A stretch of 9,041 nucleotides of DNA from Candidatus Dojkabacteria bacterium (GTDB lineage Bacteria; Patescibacteriota; Dojkabacteria; SC72): NCBI GenBank assembly GCA_012800885.1, contig JAAZIL010000089.1, positions 1 to 9,041 of the forward strand, written 5' to 3'. Each line of letters opens with the position of its first letter. The first letter of the stretch is position 1. Below the pieces are notes generated by a model, which made no database searches, was not told the DNA's origin, and was given only the letters and a program-made list of their open reading frames with translations. The position numbers were made by a program, and so were the translations under genes. Below, one piece after another: positions 5,022 to 9,041 of the stretch.

Positions 5022-7739
5022 TTATAGTATCCAGCTCTCTTCTATCTCTACCTCTCTGCCTGAAGAGATATGTCCTTCCAGTATCTCTTTAGCCAAGTTA
5101 CTCTCAATATTATCTTGAATATATCTTTTTAGAGGCCTAGCACCTAATCCTGGCTCATTAACCTTACTCGCAATTAATTGAGGAATAATCTCACTCCATT
5201 TAAGGATGATGCTTTTCTCACTTAACCTTTTGGCAAGTTCTTCCAGTAGAAGTTGTGATATTCGAGCAAGGTTTTGTAAATCGTGTGGATGAAAGACTAT
5301 TACCTTGTCGAATCTGTTAAACAATTCAGGCTTAAGGGTTTGCTTTAGCTCTATTAATACCCTATTCTTTGTGTCTTCCCAGGGCACTTCTGACTTAGTA
5401 AGAGAGCTAAGTAGTAGCGGACTCCCTATATTACTTGTACAGATAATAATGCTATGAGTGAAATCTATGGTTTCGCCAATTGTACTTGTCAATCTACCTT
5501 CATCAAATAATTGAAGAAATAGATCTAGTATTTGGGGATGAGCTTTCTCAATCTCATCAAAAAGTACAATACTGTATGGATTGCTCTTAATCTTATCAAC
5601 AAGAGATAACGAGGGAACACTTAATATATCACCACTTGCTTTCTCTCCTAAGAATTTTGAAATACTGTTTAGTTCTTTGTATTCCGACATATCAACTCTG
5701 ATAATATTTTTTTGGTCTCCGAAATACTCTTCTGCAACTATTTTAGCAACATGAGTTTTACCTACACCTGTAGGGCCCATAAAAAGAAATGCAGCTATTG
5801 GTTTATTAGGATTCCTAATATCTACATGAGCTCGTCTTAATGCTTCTACTATTGATATTATCGCTTCATCTTGACCAACTATCTTTTTCTTCATGTTCTC
5901 TTCTAGTTTCATTATTCTACTACTCTCTTCAACATTGATACTTCCAATTGAGATTCCTTTCTGATTAGAGAGTACTTTTGAAACATGTTCTTCTGTTACA
6001 ATCTTTACTCCACTACTCTGTGCCCAAGAACATACAGACTCAACAAGTTGTACAGCGCTGCTAGGTAGTTTTCTCTCCTTATTGTATCGTTGAGCCAACT
6101 CAACAGTGGCAATTAGTGCAGGGAAAGTGAGATATACTTGATAGTTTTCTTCTAATTGGTTAATCTTTGTTTCAAGTATCTCTAAAGCATCAACTGCAGA
6201 TATCTCCTTTATTTCAATATTAGTGAATGATTGTCTGAATGATTCAGTACTGTAAAAGTACTTTCTGTAATCAGCATAGTTTACACTACCGAGAATGGGG
6301 AATTTACTATTAACAATATATGGTAGCAGTATTCCAGCAAGAGAGTGACCGCTCTCTCCTGCTTTTGCTGGTACTAATTCTTGCATCTCATCTATGTAGA
6401 GAATAACGTCCCCTGCATTTTCTAATTCTTTCATGGCTTTAGAGATAACCATCTCTGTGTTTTTCTGTGAGGAAGAGTATGCAATTAAACCATTTATATC
6501 TAATTGTATTATCCTTTTATCTTTTAGTTGAAGAGGTACATCACCACTATTAATTTTTTGTGCAATACCCAATACAATGCTTGACTTCCCTACTCCTACT
6601 TCTCCTACAAACAGGGCATTTTTATTAGAAGTTTTCCCTAGCACTGATATTAAGGTATCAATTTCACTCTCATGCCCTATTCCATATATATCTCTATCTT
6701 CCGCTATATATTCATTTAGATTTTGAGAGAATTTACTCAAAACAAAGGTATATCCATATATCCAAGACTTAGCAATACCACCTTTTCTAAAGTATGGAAC
6801 ATTAGGATTAAGGTAGTTAGCTTTCTTCCTCTTCTCTAATGCATATGATTGATATCTTAATACTTCTCTTAGAATATCTACAGAACAGTTCTGAGAGAGT
6901 AAGACCTTCTTTAATACAGGGAAAATTGTAAACATAGCTAGAAGTAGATGTTTAGGTTCAACCTCACTAGAAGCTGTAAGTAGGGCCTCATTAAGAGCAT
7001 ATATTAAGAAGCTCCTTATAGCGGTATAGTTGTAATCAGGTATTGTCTCTTTTGTAATATCATTTTCTACGAAGGTACTTTGTGTAATTGAGATATTAGC
7101 TCTTTTAAATATCTCTTTACATTCATCTGTCTGTATTAGATATGCAAATATACTAGATATGTTAAAGAGGTTATTTTTTGTAAAAGAGCATATTAAATCT
7201 ATAGTACTATCATTTACAAAACGAATTGCTTCAAGATGTGCATACCTTCCGAATTTGAAACCGTTAATACTGATATCTTCCAGATCTTTAGATGGAATTA
7301 TTTCTGTTTTTGGTAGCCTTATAGGGTTACTTTTGTCTTTGTAATAATCATGCCAAAGGATTAAAACATTTAGTATTGATAAGCTAAAAAGTATATCTGC
7401 TATCTTGCTTGAAACAAATTCTTTTACAAAAGGTATACTATCTAGTATGCCTAATTGTCTGAGTAAATATGCAAGAGCTATAAACAGGCCAGGAATTAGT
7501 AAGATATTCGCTATTAAACGGACTGTGTTATGAACAGATTTGTATCTTTTGTAATTTGCTAAAACATTAGATATTTGAGGGGTTGATATTGTAAAAAACT
7601 GGTCTCTGGTTAATAGAAAGAGAGCTTCTGATTCCTTGGTTAATATTGGGAGGTCTCCTTTTATTATTGAAAAAGTATCTTCATCCTTAGAGTGAACTCC
7701 TATTACCGTCCTATTTTGCCAACCGTAATCTATTGCCAT
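5022..7739 (-). CDS. Membrane-anchored ClpA/ClpC-like double AAA+ ATPase with degenerate pore loops
   Basis: This 905-residue protein is a class-1 Clp/Hsp100 ATPase with extra N-terminal parts. Residues 1-70 are a soluble segment of unknown function. Two hydrophobic helices (about 72-93 and 112-130) should anchor it in the membrane with both ends in the cytoplasm. About 165-295 resembles a Clp N-domain (EPKHLLLAMF at 261-270). The first AAA+ domain has Walker A GEVGVGKS (379-386) and Walker B ILYIDE (446-451). The second has Walker A GPTGVGKT (655-662), Walker B IVLFDE (724-729), sensor TSN (768-770), arginine finger R809 and sensor-2 GARPLKR (866-872). There is no ClpB/ClpC middle domain. 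Aligned by eye, KYRG of pore loop 1 is SSQK (423-426), GYVG of pore loop 2 is replaced near SGDI (702-705), and the first-domain RR fingers are QS (503-504). No ClpP-docking tripeptide is evident. It is translationally coupled to the upstream membrane-protein gene. A membrane remodelling or regulatory ATPase is possible; substrate unknown. Confidence 0.86.
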   Translation of the reverse strand: MAIDYGWQNRTVIGVHSKDEDTFSIIKGDLPILTKESEALFLLTRDQFFTISTPQISNVLANYKRYKSVHNTVRLIANILLIPGLFIALAYLLRQLGILDSIPFVKEFVSSKIADILFSLSILNVLILWHDYYKDKSNPIRLPKTEIIPSKDLEDISINGFKFGRYAHLEAIRFVNDSTIDLICSFTKNNLFNISSIFAYLIQTDECKEIFKRANISITQSTFVENDITKETIPDYNYTAIRSFLIYALNEALLTASSEVEPKHLLLAMFTIFPVLKKVLLSQNCSVDILREVLRYQSYALEKRKKANYLNPNVPYFRKGGIAKSWIYGYTFVLSKFSQNLNEYIAEDRDIYGIGHESEIDTLISVLGKTSNKNALFVGEVGVGKSSIVLGIAQKINSGDVPLQLKDKRIIQLDINGLIAYSSSQKNTEMVISKAMKELENAGDVILYIDEMQELVPAKAGESGHSLAGILLPYIVNSKFPILGSVNYADYRKYFYSTESFRQSFTNIEIKEISAVDALEILETKINQLEENYQVYLTFPALIATVELAQRYNKERKLPSSAVQLVESVCSWAQSSGVKIVTEEHVSKVLSNQKGISIGSINVEESSRIMKLEENMKKKIVGQDEAIISIVEALRRAHVDIRNPNKPIAAFLFMGPTGVGKTHVAKIVAEEYFGDQKNIIRVDMSEYKELNSISKFLGEKASGDILSVPSLSLVDKIKSNPYSIVLFDEIEKAHPQILDLFLQLFDEGRLTSTIGETIDFTHSIIICTSNIGSPLLLSSLTKSEVPWEDTKNRVLIELKQTLKPELFNRFDKVIVFHPHDLQNLARISQLLLEELAKRLSEKSIILKWSEIIPQLIASKVNEPGLGARPLKRYIQDNIESNLAKEILEGHISSGREVEIEESWIL

Positions 7740-8143
7740 AGTATTCCCCAGATTGAGTAAAATAGAAAAAGAACTGTAGAGATAGGAAGTGCTAACCAGA
7801 GGATTATAACGGTAGTATAAAAGAGAGTAATCAGAGTAAGTATAATAATAGCTATCGGTAAGTAAATAATCTTTATTCCAATCCCAAAAATGTAACCGAT
7901 AAAGATTCTATCTCTTCTCCATGGGAGGAAGAAATTCTTCATAAGAATAGATAGTGAGAGATTATCATCTACAACGGTGATGAGTCTACCCAATACTTTT
8001 AGATGCCAGAGGGTTATTTTAATGTACCACCAGATGAAAAAATCCTTTAACAAAAATAATATGATAGCCACAGTGCTATCAATTTTTGTATCACCTAGGA
8101 CTCTTTGGTCCTCGCTACTTGTTAATATGTTTTCTTGTAACAT
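7730..8143 (-). CDS. Small multi-pass membrane protein paired with the Clp-like ATPase
   Basis: I do not recognise a named family. The 137 residues start with a short polar cytoplasmic-type segment (1-22), then a hydrophobic, Trp-rich stretch (about 24-50), then a polar section with the motif MKNFFLPWRRDR (68-79). The rest (about 80-136) is almost wholly hydrophobic, probably two or three membrane helices with few charges apart from K91. The PWRR-type motif resembles small membrane proteins I associate with Patescibacteria, but that is recollection rather than a match I can show. It has no signal cleavage site and no enzyme motif. Its last 10 bases overlap the start of the Clp-like ATPase gene, and both share a promoter, so the two proteins are likely made together and may form a membrane complex. 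The start at 8143 lies about 16 bases from the predicted transcription start. Confidence 0.78.
   Translation of the reverse strand: MLQENILTSSEDQRVLGDTKIDSTVAIILFLLKDFFIWWYIKITLWHLKVLGRLITVVDDNLSLSILMKNFFLPWRRDRIFIGYIFGIGIKIIYLPIAIIILTLITLFYTTVIILWLALPISTVLFLFYSIWGILWQ
7745..7749 (-). promoter_or_regulatory. Ribosome-binding-like purine tract before the Clp-like gene
   Basis: The minus strand reads GGGGA five bases before the ATG of the Clp-like gene, inside the last codons of the small membrane protein. It is the only purine-rich tract in the window with correct Shine-Dalgarno spacing. It may be fortuitous, because it also encodes Trp-Gly near the end of the upstream protein. Confidence 0.3.
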
Positions 8144-8165
8144 GATTTAAGCAGAGATATACACA

Positions 8166-8194
8166 ATTCTATTGTAATTTAGTAATTATTTCAA
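8166..8194 (-). promoter_or_regulatory. Promoter of the membrane protein / Clp-like operon
   Basis: On the minus strand TTGAAA (-35, 8194-8189) lies 17 bases before TAGAAT (-10, 8171-8166). Initiation would fall near 8159, leaving a leader of about 16 bases before the ATG at 8143, with no ribosome-binding site in it. The -35 sits in the loop of an inverted repeat shared with the divergent dus promoter. Confidence 0.6.
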
Positions 8195-8203
8195 GAATTA
8201 CAA
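8172..8203. repeat. Inverted repeat in the divergent intergenic region
   Basis: TTGTAATT (8172-8179) and AATTACAA (8196-8203) are exact inverted copies around a 16-base centre. Just outside them ATTCTA (8166-8171) and TAGAAT (8210-8215) are also inverted copies and coincide with the predicted -10 boxes of the two divergent promoters. A dimeric regulator binding site is conceivable. Chance is also possible, since 8-base A+T-rich arms arise easily in this composition. Confidence 0.4.
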
Positions 8204-8206
8204 GTA

Positions 8207-8215
8207 TGGTAGAAT
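8207..8215 (+). promoter_or_regulatory. Extended -10 promoter of dus
   Basis: TGGTAGAAT is an extended -10 (TGn plus TAGAAT at 8210-8215). The -35 region is poor, which extended -10 promoters tolerate. Transcription starting about 7 bases downstream falls at about 8222, and the dus ATG is at 8224, so the transcript should be leaderless or carry only one or two bases. Confidence 0.5.
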
Positions 8216-8223
8216 TAATCACT

Positions 8224-9041
8224 ATGAGTGTTTATGAAAGAATCAAAAAACCAATCATCTCTCTTGCTCCTATGGAGGATATTACTGATACAGTATTTAG
8301 ACAGATTGTTGCATCAGTTAAGCGTCCAGACATCTTCTATACAGAGTTTGTCAATGTAGAGGGACTTAATTCAGAAGGTAGGGATAATATAGTGCATAGA
8401 TTGAGATATAGTGATTCTGAGAAACCCATTATTGCACAACTTTGGGGGATTAATCCGGATAATTTCTATAAGGCATCAAAATTTGTTCAAAAATTAGGTT
8501 TTGATGGTATAGATATAAATATGGGTTGTTCAGTAAAAAAGATTATACAGAGAAGAGCTGGGAGTGGTTTAATTAATGAAGAAAGAGACTTTGTAAAGGA
8601 TATAATTTGTAGTGTAAAAGAAGGTTCTAATGGATTACCCGTTTCTGTTAAAACAAGGTTAGGATGGGGGGATTATGATACTGAATGGATTAGATTTCTT
8701 CTTAATCAGAACCTAGATGTTTTAACGATACATGGGAGAACGGCAATCGGGAAAAACAGTATCTCAGCTAATTGGGATATGATTAAGAGGTGTGTTGTAT
8801 TAAGAGATAGGATGAGTGTAAAGACATTGATATTTGGGAATGGAGATGTAGCTTCTCTAAGACAAACAAAAGAGTATTCGAAGCGATATTGTGTAGATGG
8901 AGTAATGGTTGGTAGAGCATTAATATCTAACCCATGGTTTTTCTCAGAACAAGATAATATTTCACAGAAGGAGAGATACAGATTATTTAAGAAACATCTT
9001 GAGTTATTTAAAAATACTTGGGGTAGTAGTAAAAATTTTAA
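8224..9041 (+). CDS. dus: tRNA-dihydrouridine synthase, 3' end beyond window
   Basis: Dus enzymes are FMN-dependent and use NADPH to reduce specific uridines in tRNA. The frame runs from ATG to the right edge without a stop, giving 272 residues of an expected 310-340; the missing part is most of the C-terminal helical tRNA-binding domain. FMN/substrate-barrel motifs are in order: APMED (15-19), NMGC (99-102) with the catalytic Cys at C102, VKTRLGW (142-148), HGRT (170-173), GNGDV (205-209) and DGVMVGRAL (225-233). The residue after the catalytic Cys is Ser instead of the common Pro, and the loop after HGRT departs from the usual Gln/Tyr-containing form. The overall pattern is nearest DusB-type bacterial enzymes, but the subclass is not assigned. 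It is divergent from the membrane protein/Clp-like pair, sharing an 80-base intergenic region. Confidence 0.95.
   Translation, partial: MSVYERIKKPIISLAPMEDITDTVFRQIVASVKRPDIFYTEFVNVEGLNSEGRDNIVHRLRYSDSEKPIIAQLWGINPDNFYKASKFVQKLGFDGIDINMGCSVKKIIQRRAGSGLINEERDFVKDIICSVKEGSNGLPVSVKTRLGWGDYDTEWIRFLLNQNLDVLTIHGRTAIGKNSISANWDMIKRCVVLRDRMSVKTLIFGNGDVASLRQTKEYSKRYCVDGVMVGRALISNPWFFSEQDNISQKERYRLFKKHLELFKNTWGSSKNF

Noticed and set aside
7159..7344. Plus-strand open frame inside the Clp-like gene
   Set aside because: It is short, antisense to a coherent 905-residue protein, and has no recognisable feature.
1..9041. TGA reassigned to Gly or Trp
   Set aside because: No in-frame TGA occurs in about 8 kb of coding sequence, so reassignment is not supported; only absence as a stop is observed.
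1..9041. tRNA, rRNA, CRISPR, insertion sequence, prophage or toxin-antitoxin features
   Set aside because: No cloverleaf, regular spaced repeats, transposase motifs or terminal repeats were seen; nearly all sequence is accounted for by genes and short promoter regions.

Overview
This is a roughly one-third G+C bacterial window with tightly packed genes. The content fits a member of the Candidate Phyla Radiation (Patescibacteria). It has a compact type IV pilus cluster with short PilM, PilN-like and PilO-like proteins, preceded by a surface-type protein with a C-terminus resembling ones seen in that group. It also has a membrane-anchored Clp-like ATPase paired with a small membrane protein, and almost no Shine-Dalgarno sequences. 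The exact phylum cannot be fixed without rRNA or a marker tree.

Layout. Positions 3-449 (+) are the end of a beta-rich, probably exported protein cut by the window edge. Positions 519-2923 (+) hold pilM, a pilN-like and a pilO-like gene, with starts and stops overlapping or nearly touching; this is the inner-membrane alignment complex of a type IV pilus. They converge, with only 4 bases between stops, on a minus-strand block of translation and RNA-handling genes. In transcription order that block is rpmF (bL32), nusB, rnc (RNase III), rpsP (bS16) and khpA (KH RNA-binding protein). A strong promoter lies before rpmF and a second, almost leaderless one before rpsP.

Upstream of rpmF and on the same strand (8143-5022) are two overlapping genes: a 137-residue multi-pass membrane protein and a 905-residue two-domain AAA+ protein of the ClpA/ClpC type. 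The latter has two N-terminal transmembrane helices. Its ATP-binding motifs are kept, but both substrate-gripping pore loops and the first-domain arginine fingers look lost, and no ClpP-docking tripeptide is visible. This pair is the best candidate for something undescribed: a membrane-tethered Clp-like machine that probably does not unfold proteins in the ordinary way. Divergent from it is a truncated tRNA-dihydrouridine synthase gene (8224 to the right edge).

Genome-level signals include predicted promoters placed so close to start codons that messages would be leaderless or have leaders under about 30 bases. TGA is absent as a stop in all ten genes whose ends are visible. The words GAGAG/CTCTC occur about five times more often than composition predicts. 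No tRNA, rRNA, CRISPR array, insertion sequence or phage gene was seen, and no stretch above 300 bases lacks a gene.
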